Below are positions 50,831 to 59,807 of a DNA stretch of 64,000 nt, piece by piece. Origin of the DNA: Streptomyces sp. NBC_01717 (GTDB lineage: Bacteria > Actinomycetota > Actinomycetes > Streptomycetales > Streptomycetaceae); contig NZ_CP109178.1 in NCBI RefSeq assembly GCF_036248255.1, forward strand, positions 7,693,001 to 7,757,000, read 5' to 3'. The notes beneath the pieces were generated by a model. It made no database searches and was not told where the DNA came from. It was given only the letters and a program-made list of their open reading frames with translations. Both the position numbers and the translations under genes were made by a program. Positions within the stretch are counted from its first letter, which is position 1; each line of letters starts with the position of its first letter.

Positions 50831-52042
50831 ATGGACACCGAAGCCTCGATGCTGCCCTCGACGACACCCCGGTCCAGGGCGCTGGCCACCGAAGCAGTGC
50901 ACGCCGGACGCGACGACCTCGCTGCACTCGGCCTGCACGCCCCGCCGATCGATCTGTCCACCACCTACCCGTCGTACGACTCCAGGGGGGAGGCGGAACG
51001 GATCGACGCCTTCGCCACCACCGGCGCCAAGCCCGACGGACCGCCCGTCTACGCCCGGCTCGACAACCCGACCACGGCCCGATTCGAGACGGCACTCGCC
51101 CGGCTCGAAGGGACCGCGAGCGCCGTGTCGTTCGCCAGTGGAATGGCGGCGCTCACCGCCGTCCTGCTGGCCCGCGCGAGCATGGGCCTGCGCCATGTGG
51201 TCGCCGTCCGCCCGCTCTACGGGTGCAGCGACCATCTCCTCGGTGCCGGGCTGCTGGGTACCGAAGTCACCTGGACCGATCCGGCGGGCATCGCGGGAGC
51301 CATCCGCCCGGACACGGGTCTGGTGATGGTCGAGACGCCGGCGAACCCGACGCTCGCCGAGGTCGACATCCGGGCGATCGCGTACTCCTGCGGGTCGGTG
51401 CCGCTGCTGGTCGACAACACCTTCGCCACCCCCGTCCTGCAGCGGCCCGTCGAGCACGGCGCCAGGATCGTCCTGCACAGCGCCACCAAATACCTGGGCG
51501 GGCACGGCGATGTGATGGGCGGGGTCGTCGCCTGCGACGAGGAGTTCGCGGCCCGGCTGCGTCAAGTCCGCTTCGCCACCGGCGGGGTGCTGCATCCCAT
51601 GGCCGGGTATCTGCTGCTGCGCGGGCTCTCCACCCTGCCGGTGCGGGTTCGGGCCGCTTCCACGAGCGCGGCCGACCTGTCCCGCCGGCTGACCGCCGAC
51701 CCCCGCATCGCCCGGGTCCACTACCCGAAGGTGGGCGGAGCGATGGTCTCGTTCGAGGTGTACGGGGATCCGCACCGGGTGATCTCCGCGGTACGGCTCA
51801 TCACGCCGGCGGTCAGCCTCGGCAGCGTCGACACCCTGATCCAGCATCCGGCCTCCATCAGCCACCGCATCGTGGATGAGGGAGACCGGCAGGCCGCGGG
51901 TGTCGGGGACCGGCTGCTGCGCATGTCGGTCGGCCTGGAGGACGTCGAGGACCTGTGGGCCGACCTGTGTCAGGCGCTCAGCGACCCGCCTGCTCGTACG
52001 GCGGCAGGGACCGTACCGGAGTGGCTTCCAGCCGGGCGGTGA
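50831..52042 (+). CDS. Cys/Met metabolism PLP-dependent enzyme, gamma-lyase type
   Basis: A 403-residue fold-type I enzyme. The PLP Lys is in [16 protein letters not shown] at about residue 219, preceded by VDNTFATP and the substrate-arginine region [18 protein letters not shown]. The family includes cystathionine gamma-lyase, methionine gamma-lyase and cystathionine synthases. An unusual feature is [14 protein letters not shown], where most relatives have about 20 more residues between the YP motif and GGAMVSF, so this copy has a shortened loop. The 3' end overlaps the convergent ACT-GNAT gene by 65 bases. Regulation by the divergent Lrp is likely. Confidence 0.85.
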   Translation: MDTEASMLPSTTPRSRALATEAVHAGRDDLAALGLHAPPIDLSTTYPSYDSRGEAERIDAFATTGAKPDGPPVYARLDNPTTARFETALARLEGTASAVSFASGMAALTAVLLARASMGLRHVVAVRPLYGCSDHLLGAGLLGTEVTWTDPAGIAGAIRPDTGLVMVETPANPTLAEVDIRAIAYSCGSVPLLVDNTFATPVLQRPVEHGARIVLHSATKYLGGHGDVMGGVVACDEEFAARLRQVRFATGGVLHPMAGYLLLRGLSTLPVRVRAASTSAADLSRRLTADPRIARVHYPKVGGAMVSFEVYGDPHRVISAVRLITPAVSLGSVDTLIQHPASISHRIVDEGDRQAAGVGDRLLRMSVGLEDVEDLWADLCQALSDPPARTAAGTVPEWLPAGR

Positions 52043-53450
52043 TGACGAGCGTGCCTTCCTCGATCTGGTAGTCGAGAGGCAGCGCGAGGGCCCGCATCGC
52101 GGCGACCATGCCGGTGTTGGACGACTGGGTGACCGCGTAGACGCTCTCGCAGCCGGCCTCGATGGCGAGCGTCACCAGACGGCCCAGCAGCTCGGAGCCG
52201 ATGCCGCGGCGCTGCCAGTCGTCCTCGACGAGGAGGGCGACCTCGGTCTCGTCGCCGTCCCAGAGGAGGTGGCCGAGGGCGACGAGCCGGCCGGAGGCCG
52301 TCTGAACGGCCAGGGTGCGGCCGAACCGGGGGCTCAGCAGGTGGTCCAGATAGCGGTCGGCGTCACGGACCGGGCCGTGGTACCGCAGCCGCAGAGTCTG
52401 ATCGGAGCAGCGGTCGTGCATGGCTCGGGCGGCTGCCAGGTCGCTCTGGTCCGCGCGGCGCACGGTGATCTCATTGCCCTCGGGGAGTGTGAGCACATGC
52501 TCGCTGCGCGGGACGCGGGGGCCGAGCCGCGCGTCGAGCTCGACCAGGGCGCGGGCCCGGGCGAACTCGGTCGGTGTGAACGGCAGATAGGGCCGTTCGA
52601 TGGTGATCGCACCGCCGGACGGGTCGCGCAGCCGCATCACGGTCTCTTCCAGCACCCCCTCGACCGGCGCGGTCTCGCCGGTGGCGCGGCCGTTGATCGA
52701 CACGGCAGGGAGCGAGTGGATGGTGCAGCGGCCGAGCAGCTGACGCAGGGCGAGGGGGAGTTCGGCCGCATCCAGGGCCGTGCGCGTGGCGAGGCCCAGA
52801 ATGCGCGTCGGGGCATCCACCAGATCGTGCGCGTCGGCGCGCTCGATCCAGGTGGAGCTGCCGCCCGCGGCGGAAATGGCCCGGCTCAGCTGCTGCATCT
52901 GGAGCGGGGCCGGGGCACGCAGCAGGAACTCGTCGACCGTGCCCTCGGCCAGCGGGTGCGTCTGCAGGGTGAGGATGTCGACCCGGTGCCGGGCGAGCGC
53001 GATGCACAGCTCGGCCAGGCTGCCAGGGGTGTCCCGGACAGTGGTCCGCATCCGCCACAGCACCGTCTCCCCGGCGGAGAGGGCAGGGCCTGCGGCAGTG
53101 GGCGCGGTCACCGGAGCGACGGCGCCGGCAGTGGTGCCGGTACGTGTCGCGGCGATGAGGTGGTCGGTGGAACGGTCCGGGCCCGAGCGGTCGTGGTCGG
53201 CGCTCGGGCCGTCGGCGGTCGGTGGCGGTGCGTGGCTGTGCCGCCGTGCCCACCATGTGTGGAACGTGGCCGTTGCGGTCAGCGCCACGGCCGAGGCGAC
53301 CAGCAGATACGGCCCGTCCGGCTGGTGCCCGATCAGGTTGGCGATCGCGTCGGCCACCGCGACCGCGGTGAACAGGGCGGCCAGCTCGATCAGGTCCCGC
53401 CGCCAGTGGTGGGGACGGCGGGCACTCTTCGCAGATGTCACATCAGTCAT
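51978..53450 (-). CDS. Membrane-linked ACT-GNAT fusion protein
   Basis: A 490-residue protein. Two hydrophobic helices are near the N-terminus (about residues 20-66), then a Pro/Thr-rich linker. An ACT-like regulatory region follows (about 135-300; RTTVRDTPGSLAELCIALARHRVDILTLQTHPL). The C-terminal GNAT acetyltransferase domain is at about 325-465, with the acetyl-CoA loop QRRGIGSELLGRLV. It looks like an acetyltransferase whose activity is tuned by amino-acid binding. The ATG at 53450 is supported by the position of the first helix. Substrate unknown. Confidence 0.8.
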   Translation of the reverse strand: MTDVTSAKSARRPHHWRRDLIELAALFTAVAVADAIANLIGHQPDGPYLLVASAVALTATATFHTWWARRHSHAPPPTADGPSADHDRSGPDRSTDHLIAATRTGTTAGAVAPVTAPTAAGPALSAGETVLWRMRTTVRDTPGSLAELCIALARHRVDILTLQTHPLAEGTVDEFLLRAPAPLQMQQLSRAISAAGGSSTWIERADAHDLVDAPTRILGLATRTALDAAELPLALRQLLGRCTIHSLPAVSINGRATGETAPVEGVLEETVMRLRDPSGGAITIERPYLPFTPTEFARARALVELDARLGPRVPRSEHVLTLPEGNEITVRRADQSDLAAARAMHDRCSDQTLRLRYHGPVRDADRYLDHLLSPRFGRTLAVQTASGRLVALGHLLWDGDETEVALLVEDDWQRRGIGSELLGRLVTLAIEAGCESVYAVTQSSNTGMVAAMRALALPLDYQIEEGTLVITARLEATPVRSLPPYEQAGR

Positions 53451-53774
53451 GGCACCACTGTGACGGAGCGGTGTTGCCTGATCACGAACGCCTTGTGACT
53501 GATGGGTTAAGTGTGGATCTAGTCCCCTATCGCCGGTTTTTGGCGGGTTAACGTCTTGAGTGACTGCGGTTGTGGCGGTGTGTGCGCGGGCTGCGGCAGC
53601 TTGTGAACGCCTCGCAGCGGGTGCGGGCAGCGAGTGGCGTGGTGGGGCGGGCCGATTCGGGGCCCGCCCGGTCACCGTGATGCGCCCCCGGTTACAGCGA
53701 GGCGCACCCGGTTACGGGACGATGTCCAAGGCCCTCGCCCCCGCACTCTGCTCCCAGGCGGCCTGCGGCCGCAC
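53451..53774. other. 324-base intergenic region
   Basis: Holds the AT-richer promoter region of the ACT-GNAT gene near 53500-53560 and the hairpin at 53645-53669. No gene seen. Confidence 0.4.
53645..53669 (-). terminator. Hairpin downstream of phoD
   Basis: GGGCGGGCC at 53645-53653 and GGCCCGCCC at 53661-53669, loop of 7 bases; read on the minus strand after the phoD stop. Confidence 0.6.
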
Positions 53775-55355
53775 TCACTGTCCGACGCGTCCCGGCTGCA
53801 GAACCTTGCTGAACAGCACCGAACCGCCCTGAGCCCGCAGTCGCACGGTCAACTCGCCACTGTCACCGTCGATGTCGACCTCGCCGAAGAACTGCGGCGA
53901 CTCCATCGGCGACACATTCGCCCGGTCGGGCGCCCGCACGAAGACCCGGTCGGGGCCGAACGTGGTGTCCAGCGCATTGGCCTGGAAACCACCGGCGGCC
54001 AGCGGCCCCGACACGAACTCCCAGAACGGCGCGAAGTCCTTGAACGCCGCGCGCTCGGGGGCGTAATGCTGCGCCGATGTGTAGTGCACATCGGCGGTCA
54101 GCCAGAGTGTGCCGGTGATCCGGCGGTGCTTGATGAACCGCAGCAGCTCCGCGATCTGCAGCTCGCGGCCGAGCGGAGCACCGGGATCGCCCTGGGCCAC
54201 CGCCTCGAAGTCCGTCGCACCGTCCGTGACGACAAGTCCCAGCGGCATGTCCGCGGCGATTACCTTCCATACCGCGTGGGACCGCGACAGCTCGCGCTTG
54301 AGCCAGTCGAGCTGCTCGGCGCCGAGGATGCCCGTGGTGTCGTCGGGCTGCCGGCCGGGGGAGTTGGCGTTACGGAACGACCGCATGTCGAGGACGAACA
54401 CGTCGAGCAGCGGGCCGTGCCGCACCACCCGGTGCACCCGGCCGTCGCCGGACGACTCGTGCAGCGTGGACACCGGGAAGTACTCGCGGAACGCCCGCAT
54501 CGAACGCGCGGCCAGGACGTCGACGTTCTTCTCGGTGTACCGGACGTCGTCCAGGATCTGCCCCGGATACCAGTTGTTGCGCACCTCGTGGTCGTCCCAC
54601 TGGATGATCGACGGCACCTGTGCGTTGAACTTCCTCAGGTTGTCGTCCAGGAGGTTGTAGCGGAAGTTCCCGCGGTACTCGGCGAGCGTCTCGGCGACCT
54701 TCGCCTTCTCCTCGGTGGTGACGTTGCGCCAGATCCGGCCGTCGGGCAGCGTCACACTCGGCTCGATCACCCCGTCCGCGTAGATGTTGTCACCGCTGCA
54801 GAGAAAGAAGTCCGGGTCGAGACGGCGCATCTCGTCGTACACCCGGTAGCCGCCGATGTCCGGGTTGATGCCCCAGCCCTGTCCCGCGATGTCGCCGGAC
54901 CACAGGAAGCGGACCCCGTCACGGCGCCGGGCGGGAGCGGTACGGAACGTCCCGTACACCGGCTCACCTGTCCGGCGCGGATCGTCCGGGTCCGAGAGCG
55001 TCACCCGGTAGTGCACCTGCTCGCCCGCGGGGAGCCCGTACAGCGGCGTCGTGCCGGTGAAGTCGGTACCTGAGCCGACCAGAGGCCCGTGCCAGGTGTG
55101 CGCCCGCCGGAACGACTCCGTTGCCGAAGTCTCCACGATCATCCGCGCCGGACGGTCCGAACGCACCCAGACCAGGGCGGACGATGCGGTGACATCACCC
55201 ACCTGAACGCCCCAGGCCGCGCGCGGTCGGCCGGACAGGGCGAAGGCGGGGGCTGCCGTCGCTGCCAAGGGGAGCGTGAGCGCGGCCGAAGCGGCCAGTG
55301 AACCGCGGAGCACGGTGCGGCGGTCGGGCGAAGGGATGCGCGGACGGTACGACAT
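53775..55355 (-). CDS. phoD: PhoD-type alkaline phosphatase, Tat-secreted
   Basis: A 526-residue secreted enzyme. The N-terminus DRRTVLRGSLAASAALTLPLAATAAPAFA is a twin-arginine signal peptide. The mature protein has the N-terminal beta domain and the phosphatase domain with PhoD signatures: WSGDIAGQGWG, FFLCSGDNIYADG, QWDDHEVRNNW and TADVHYTSA, which bind iron and calcium in the family. It hydrolyses phosphodiesters or phosphomonoesters, including teichoic acids. GGAGGCGCCTCC lies just before the ATG at 55355. PhoP control is usual for such genes; no PHO box was checked. Confidence 0.9.
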   Translation of the reverse strand: MSYRPRIPSPDRRTVLRGSLAASAALTLPLAATAAPAFALSGRPRAAWGVQVGDVTASSALVWVRSDRPARMIVETSATESFRRAHTWHGPLVGSGTDFTGTTPLYGLPAGEQVHYRVTLSDPDDPRRTGEPVYGTFRTAPARRRDGVRFLWSGDIAGQGWGINPDIGGYRVYDEMRRLDPDFFLCSGDNIYADGVIEPSVTLPDGRIWRNVTTEEKAKVAETLAEYRGNFRYNLLDDNLRKFNAQVPSIIQWDDHEVRNNWYPGQILDDVRYTEKNVDVLAARSMRAFREYFPVSTLHESSGDGRVHRVVRHGPLLDVFVLDMRSFRNANSPGRQPDDTTGILGAEQLDWLKRELSRSHAVWKVIAADMPLGLVVTDGATDFEAVAQGDPGAPLGRELQIAELLRFIKHRRITGTLWLTADVHYTSAQHYAPERAAFKDFAPFWEFVSGPLAAGGFQANALDTTFGPDRVFVRAPDRANVSPMESPQFFGEVDIDGDSGELTVRLRAQGGSVLFSKVLQPGRVGQ

Positions 55356-55559
55356 GGAGGCGCCTCCGGGGGCAGCGGGACAGAGGTACGGGTGGCCGGT
55401 CGACGAGCCCCACTTTTGTGCCCGTCGGCGGCGAGCACGCCAACCTCAGATGAACAGCGGGCCGCGGCACGCGTCGATGACCCGTCCGTGCAGCCCTCGT
55501 TGGGCGTTCTGCGGCGCGCCATGCCGCTCGGTGAAGCCGTACCGGAGGCCTCTGCCTGT

Positions 55560-56390
55560 TCAGCGACTGGTGTCGAGGATGACGCGCGCCACGAGCGCCG
55601 GATCGTCGTTCATCGGCACATGCCCGCAGCCGGGCAGCCGCACCAGCCGGGCACCGGGGATGGTGTGCTTGGCTCTGATCCCCTGCCGGCGCAGCAGCAG
55701 ACGGTCGCGACTGCCCCAGGCGACCGTCACCGGAAGCCCCGGCACATCGTCGGTGAACGCGACAGTCCGTCCGACGGCGAGCGTCTCGTGGAATCCGGCC
55801 GCCTCGCGCAGGGCGACGGTCTCCGAGACGACCGCCTCGGGTGAACGGCGGCCGGGTCGCGCGTAGATGGTGCTCGTCAGCGCGGCACGCCCGGCCGCGC
55901 TGCGCGAGAGCCCTTCGATCAGAGGCATCGGCATTGCGAGTGCCCCCTGTCGCATGGCCCGCAGCGTCGCGAACGCGTAGCGCCGCTCGCCCTGCGTCCA
56001 GAAACCGGCGGGCGACAGCGCCGTCACCGACCGTACGAGCTTCTCGCGGCCCAACTCCAGTGCCAGCAGTCCACCGAGCGAGTTCCCAGCGACGTGCGGC
56101 CGGTCCACGCCGAGCGCCTCACAGAACGCGCCGAGCACCGGCACCACGCTCCCCAGGCCGTACGTGACGCCGTCCGGGAGCGCCGGGGAGACGCCGAAGC
56201 CGGGCAGATCCACGGCTATGACATCCCGCTCCGGTGCCAGCACGGGCAGTACCGGATCCCAGGCCTGGTGGTGGTGCCCGATGCCGTGGAGCAGCAACAG
56301 CGGCGCTCCGGAACCGGTCCGTTCGTACGCCACGGACACGGTCCGCGGACCTTGGGGCGAGTCGACGCTGAACGAGACCGTGCTGGCCAT
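55560..56390 (-). CDS. Alpha/beta hydrolase
   Basis: A 276-residue alpha/beta-hydrolase fold protein. The oxyanion region is LLLLHGIGHHHQAWDP, the nucleophile elbow GNSLGGLLA at about residue 105 (Ser), the Asp probably in WGSRDRLLLRR, and the His in PGCGHVPMNDDP near the end. It resembles esterases, lipases and haloalkane dehalogenase-type enzymes. The ATG at 56390 has GGGAG about 9 bases upstream. No cofactor or partner is adjacent, and the substrate cannot be assigned. Confidence 0.88.
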   Translation of the reverse strand: MASTVSFSVDSPQGPRTVSVAYERTGSGAPLLLLHGIGHHHQAWDPVLPVLAPERDVIAVDLPGFGVSPALPDGVTYGLGSVVPVLGAFCEALGVDRPHVAGNSLGGLLALELGREKLVRSVTALSPAGFWTQGERRYAFATLRAMRQGALAMPMPLIEGLSRSAAGRAALTSTIYARPGRRSPEAVVSETVALREAAGFHETLAVGRTVAFTDDVPGLPVTVAWGSRDRLLLRRQGIRAKHTIPGARLVRLPGCGHVPMNDDPALVARVILDTSR

Positions 56391-56582
56391 GCTGCTGCTC
56401 CCAGGGGTCGGCCGTGAGTGAAAGGGCTGGAATGTCGAGTTCCGCGTAGGGGCGTGCAAGTCGCTTTCGTCGGAGCAATTTAGACGCCTCGTCAACAACA
56501 ATTACCGCTCGGTAGCCAGCAGTTCAAGGGGGCCGGGCAATTCGTGCTGGACACGGCACGGCGCGTCGGCTGGGATGGAGCG

Positions 56583-57467
56583 GTGACCACCGACACCGTG
56601 ACCGACGTCTTCGAGGAACACCGCCCCGTCCTCACCGGGGTCGCCTACCGCATGCTCGGCCGGATCGCCGACGCCGAGGACGTGGTGCAGGAGGCGTGGC
56701 TGCGCTGGTCGTCCGCGTCGCGTGACGACGTACGGGAGCCGCGGGCGTTCCTCGTACGGATCACCACCCGCCTCGCCGTCGACCGGCTGCGGCAGTTGCA
56801 GTCGCGACGGGAGGCGTACGTCGGACCCTGGCTGCCCGAACCGCTCGTCACCGACTTCGGTTCCGCTGTTCCCGACACCGCCGAGCAGGCTGTCCTCGCC
56901 GACTCCGTATCGGTCGCCGTGCTCGTCGTCCTCGAGTCGCTCTCTCCGCTGGAGCGCGCCGTCTTCGTCCTGCGCGAGGCCTTCGGCTTCCCGTACGGGG
57001 AGATCGCCACGACCCTCGACCGGACCGAGGCCGCGGTACGTCAGCTCGCCGGGCGTGCCCGGCGGCATGTGGAGGAGCGCAAGCCGCGTTACGACGTCGA
57101 CCCGGCCCAGCGCCGTGACCTCACGGAACGGTTTCTCGCCGCGGCGGCGGGCGGCGACATCGAGGAGTTGCTGGCGCTGCTTGCCCCCGATGTGCGGCTG
57201 GTCGGCGACAGCGGCGGAAAGTCGAAGGCGCCGCTGCGGATCATCGAGAGCCAGGACAAGGTCGGCCGCTTCCTCATGGCCGTCGCCCACGACCAGGCTC
57301 CGGGCATGGAGATCCGATTCCTGGAACTCAACGGCGGCCCCGCCCTTCTGGTGCTCTGGGACGGAAAGCCCGATTCTGTCTTCCAGGTCGACATCAGGGA
57401 CGGTGCCATCCAGTGCATATATATCGTCCGCAATCCTGACAAACTCATCAGCCTGGCTGTCGAATAG
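56583..57467 (+). CDS. ECF41-type RNA polymerase sigma factor
   Basis: About 294 residues from the proposed GTG. Regions sigma2 (VFEEHRPVLTGVAYRMLGRIADAEDVVQEAW) and sigma4 (LSPLERAVFVLREAFGFPYGEIATTLDRTEAAVRQLAGRARRHV) are clear. A C-terminal NTF2-like domain follows, with the linker WLPEP and the terminal NPDKL that mark ECF41 sigmas, in which this domain acts as a built-in modulator. The other ECF41 motif (DGGGR) appears as DSGGKSKA, so it has diverged. A GTG 13 codons earlier is possible. No carboxymuconolactone or oxidoreductase partner, usual for ECF41, is adjacent. Confidence 0.92.
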   Translation: MTTDTVTDVFEEHRPVLTGVAYRMLGRIADAEDVVQEAWLRWSSASRDDVREPRAFLVRITTRLAVDRLRQLQSRREAYVGPWLPEPLVTDFGSAVPDTAEQAVLADSVSVAVLVVLESLSPLERAVFVLREAFGFPYGEIATTLDRTEAAVRQLAGRARRHVEERKPRYDVDPAQRRDLTERFLAAAAGGDIEELLALLAPDVRLVGDSGGKSKAPLRIIESQDKVGRFLMAVAHDQAPGMEIRFLELNGGPALLVLWDGKPDSVFQVDIRDGAIQCIYIVRNPDKLISLAVE

Positions 57468-57511
57468 CCCGCCCGATCCCGACGCCCGCCCCCGACACCT
57501 GGCTCGACCGA

Positions 57512-57540
57512 AGCCCCACGGACCCATCGGACGTGGGGCT
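57512..57540 (+). terminator. Rho-independent terminator after the sigma gene
   Basis: AGCCCCACG at 57512-57520 pairs with CGTGGGGCT at 57532-57540, followed by TTGTG. Confidence 0.75.
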
Positions 57541-57626
57541 TTGTGCTGCGCGGGTCTCACGGCACCACGAACGTCCTGTGAACGCTCTGCGGCAGATGCC
57601 CGTTTCGCTGCGTGACGGAATAAGGA

Positions 57627-57640
57627 TTGGTCTTGACCAA
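57627..57640 (+). promoter_or_regulatory. DasR-type (dre) box upstream of the GntR gene
   Basis: TTGGTCTTGACCAA is palindromic around its centre. Its core TGGTCTTGACCA agrees with the known DasR consensus TGGTCTAGACCA at 11 of 12 positions. It is 93 bases before the GntR start. DasR links amino-sugar (GlcNAc) sensing to gene control in Streptomyces, so this gene may be in that regulon. Confidence 0.65.
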
Positions 57641-57659
57641 GGGGGTGTGCCGTCCTATG

Positions 57660-57675
57660 GTCTCAACGTTAAGAC
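57660..57675 (+). promoter_or_regulatory. Second palindrome and AT-rich promoter before the GntR gene
   Basis: GTCTCAACGTTAAGAC is self-complementary except at one symmetric pair. It is followed by the AT-rich stretch TTTAATAAATAAC (57683-57695), a probable -10 area. This is a candidate autoregulatory operator for the GntR protein. Confidence 0.5.
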
Positions 57676-57733
57676 AGGAACCTTTAATAAATAACGTCGC
57701 GGAATAAGACGCTGGGTGATTGCGGAGGACAGG

Positions 57734-58501
57734 GTGGGGACCACGCAGCTGGAATCGGTACAGGAGCCGAAGTACTGGCACCTCAAGACCGTGCTCAGTG
57801 AGGCACTCGACTCGGACTTTGCGGTGGGAGAGATCCTGCCCAACGAGCGTGAGCTCGCTGCCCGGTTCGGCGTCGCACGGGCCACGCTCCGGCAGGCTCT
57901 GGAGCAGCTCGAACTCGAAGGCAGGCTGCAGCGCCGCCGTGGCGTCGGGACCACCGTCGCACCGCCGCGCCTGGGCGTAGCCGTCTCGACCGCGCAGCAC
58001 GACTGGACGGACGGCGTCGCCGGCGAGGCCTGGCAGGCTGTCGACTCCACGACGGCCGTCGCACCCGCCCCGGTGGTCGCCATGCTCGACGTGGAGAGCG
58101 ACGAGCCCGTGCACATCGTCCGCCGGATCCGGGTCACCCAGGGACAGTCCGTCGCGGCGGAGTTGCTGTACGTGCCGTCGTCGTCCGTGCCCGAACTGTC
58201 GGCGATCGAGGGCCCGTCGGGTCCCACCCGAGCCCGCAGTGTCGTGCGTGAACTGCACCGTCTCGGCCTGGACGGCCAGGACCGTGCGGTGGAGCTCGGT
58301 TCGGCCCGTGCGGACGACGCCAAGGAGCTCGACCGCCTCCCCGGCGCACCCGTCCTCGTCGTCACCACCCGCTACCTCGCCGCAGGAGGCACGGCCGCCG
58401 TCTCCGTCGCCACCTACCGGGCCGACACCTGCCGGCTCACCTTCGGCGCCTCGGGTGACCTGGAAATCAGCCACCCCGGCCAGGAGCGCAAGGCTTCCTG
58501 A
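57734..58501 (+). CDS. GntR/HutC-type regulator
   Basis: A 255-residue regulator. The N-terminal winged helix is EILPNERELAARFGVARATLRQALEQLELEGRLQRRRGVGT at residues 29-72, and the C-terminal UTRA effector domain covers about 90-250. The HutC/UTRA branch senses sugar phosphates or amino sugars (DasR, NagR) or histidine derivatives. The GTG at 57734 has GGAGG 5 bases upstream. It is convergent with a ROK regulator and preceded by a dre-like site, which supports an amino-sugar connection. It is not DasR itself by sequence. Confidence 0.9.
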   Translation: MGTTQLESVQEPKYWHLKTVLSEALDSDFAVGEILPNERELAARFGVARATLRQALEQLELEGRLQRRRGVGTTVAPPRLGVAVSTAQHDWTDGVAGEAWQAVDSTTAVAPAPVVAMLDVESDEPVHIVRRIRVTQGQSVAAELLYVPSSSVPELSAIEGPSGPTRARSVVRELHRLGLDGQDRAVELGSARADDAKELDRLPGAPVLVVTTRYLAAGGTAAVSVATYRADTCRLTFGASGDLEISHPGQERKAS

Positions 58502-58550
58502 TACCGGCCGGGCCCGCCGGCCCCGCACACGAACGCGCGGCCCGTCGCAC

Positions 58551-59708
58551 TCAGCGGCGGGCCGTCACCGTGCCCTCCACCGCGAACAGCTGCTCCTCGA
58601 CATGGTCGAGTGCCAGGCGCAGCGCGCCGGTGGCCACGGCCGCCTCGCCGAGCAGCGACAGCGCGACCCGGGGCGGCCGGAGACAGTAGCGGGCCAGTTC
58701 GCCCCGCAGCGGATCAAGGACGCCGTCCAGTCCCGCGGCCCAGCCGCCGACGACCACCAGCTCCGGGTCGAGCGCCAGTACCAGCGCCGCCACGTCGTGC
58801 ACCAGGCGCTGGATGAACCGGTCGACCGCCGCCATCGCCCGCACGTCACCGTGGCGAGCCTGCGCGAACACCGCGGCGACCGCCTGCTCGTCCAACGGGT
58901 CCAGCGGCGTGTCCGTCGTCGACAGCAGCTTCTCCGGAGTGACTCCGCGGCCCAGCAGATGCAGCGCGCCGATCTCGCCCGCTGCCCCACCGAAACCGCG
59001 GTGCAGCCGACCGCCGATCAGCGAACCGGCTCCCGGACTCAGCCCCGCAAGGACGAACACGATGTCGTCGGACTCGGTGGCCGCACCCTTCCAGTGTTCC
59101 GCCACGGCCGCTGCATTGGCGTCGTTCTCCACCAGGACCGGACACCGGAAGGAGCGCCGCAGCCGCTCACCGAGCGCGAGACCGGTCCAGTCCGGCAGCG
59201 CCGTGCCCAGCCGTACCGTCCCGTCGGCCTCCACGATGCCCGGGCTGCCCACCCCGACCGCACGCAGACTGCTCCGGGCCACCCCGGTACGCCGCAGGAG
59301 ATCGGCGACCACGGCCCTGACCCGGTCGAGCCGGTCATCCGCGCAGGCGGTCTCCGACACCTCGCGTGAACCGGCACCGATGATCCGGCCGTCCAGCCCG
59401 GACAGCAGCGCCGAGACGCGGTGCGGACCGATCTCGATGCCGAGCAGATGCCCTGCCTCCGCGCGGAACCGGAACCGGCGGGCAGGCCTGCCCTGACGCC
59501 TGGCTTCACCCTCGTCGGGCGCCGCTTCGACGACCAGCCCTGCCTCGAAAAGCCCCTCGACGACGCCTTCCACGGTGGGCCGGGACAGACCCGTGATCCG
59601 GGTCAGGTCCGTGAGCGTGGGGGAGTGGGCACCCCTGAGAGCATGAAGCACCACCGCGGAATTGATCCGTCGCAGCAGCGACGGGTCCCCACCGGTCAGC
59701 CGGCCCAC
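58551..59708 (-). CDS. ROK family transcriptional regulator
   Basis: A 385-residue NagC/Mlc-type regulator. The winged helix is at residues 15-70 (LTDLTRITGLSRPTVEGVVEGLFEAG), and the ROK domain follows with GVGSPGIVEADGTV, LVENDANAAAVAEHW and GAAGEIGALHLLG. The usual zinc-binding CxCGxxGC motif is missing at the place where ALHLLGRGVTPEKLL stands, so the zinc site is lost or replaced. It probably senses a phosphorylated sugar. The GTG at 59708 has GGAAGGAATC upstream. It is convergent with the GntR gene. Confidence 0.88.
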   Translation of the reverse strand: MGRLTGGDPSLLRRINSAVVLHALRGAHSPTLTDLTRITGLSRPTVEGVVEGLFEAGLVVEAAPDEGEARRQGRPARRFRFRAEAGHLLGIEIGPHRVSALLSGLDGRIIGAGSREVSETACADDRLDRVRAVVADLLRRTGVARSSLRAVGVGSPGIVEADGTVRLGTALPDWTGLALGERLRRSFRCPVLVENDANAAAVAEHWKGAATESDDIVFVLAGLSPGAGSLIGGRLHRGFGGAAGEIGALHLLGRGVTPEKLLSTTDTPLDPLDEQAVAAVFAQARHGDVRAMAAVDRFIQRLVHDVAALVLALDPELVVVGGWAAGLDGVLDPLRGELARYCLRPPRVALSLLGEAAVATGALRLALDHVEEQLFAVEGTVTARR

Positions 59709-59807
59709 GGTGATTCCTTCCAGCTCGTGCGCATGTCAGGCGGATCGTACTCGCTGCCCGGAAGCAGGGCGACCGTGGGCCGCGACGGGTTCCGGGCGGG
59801 GCCGGCG

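Noticed and set aside
58551..59708. Glucokinase function for the ROK protein
   Set aside because: An N-terminal winged helix is present and the zinc motif is absent, so a regulator is more likely than a kinase.
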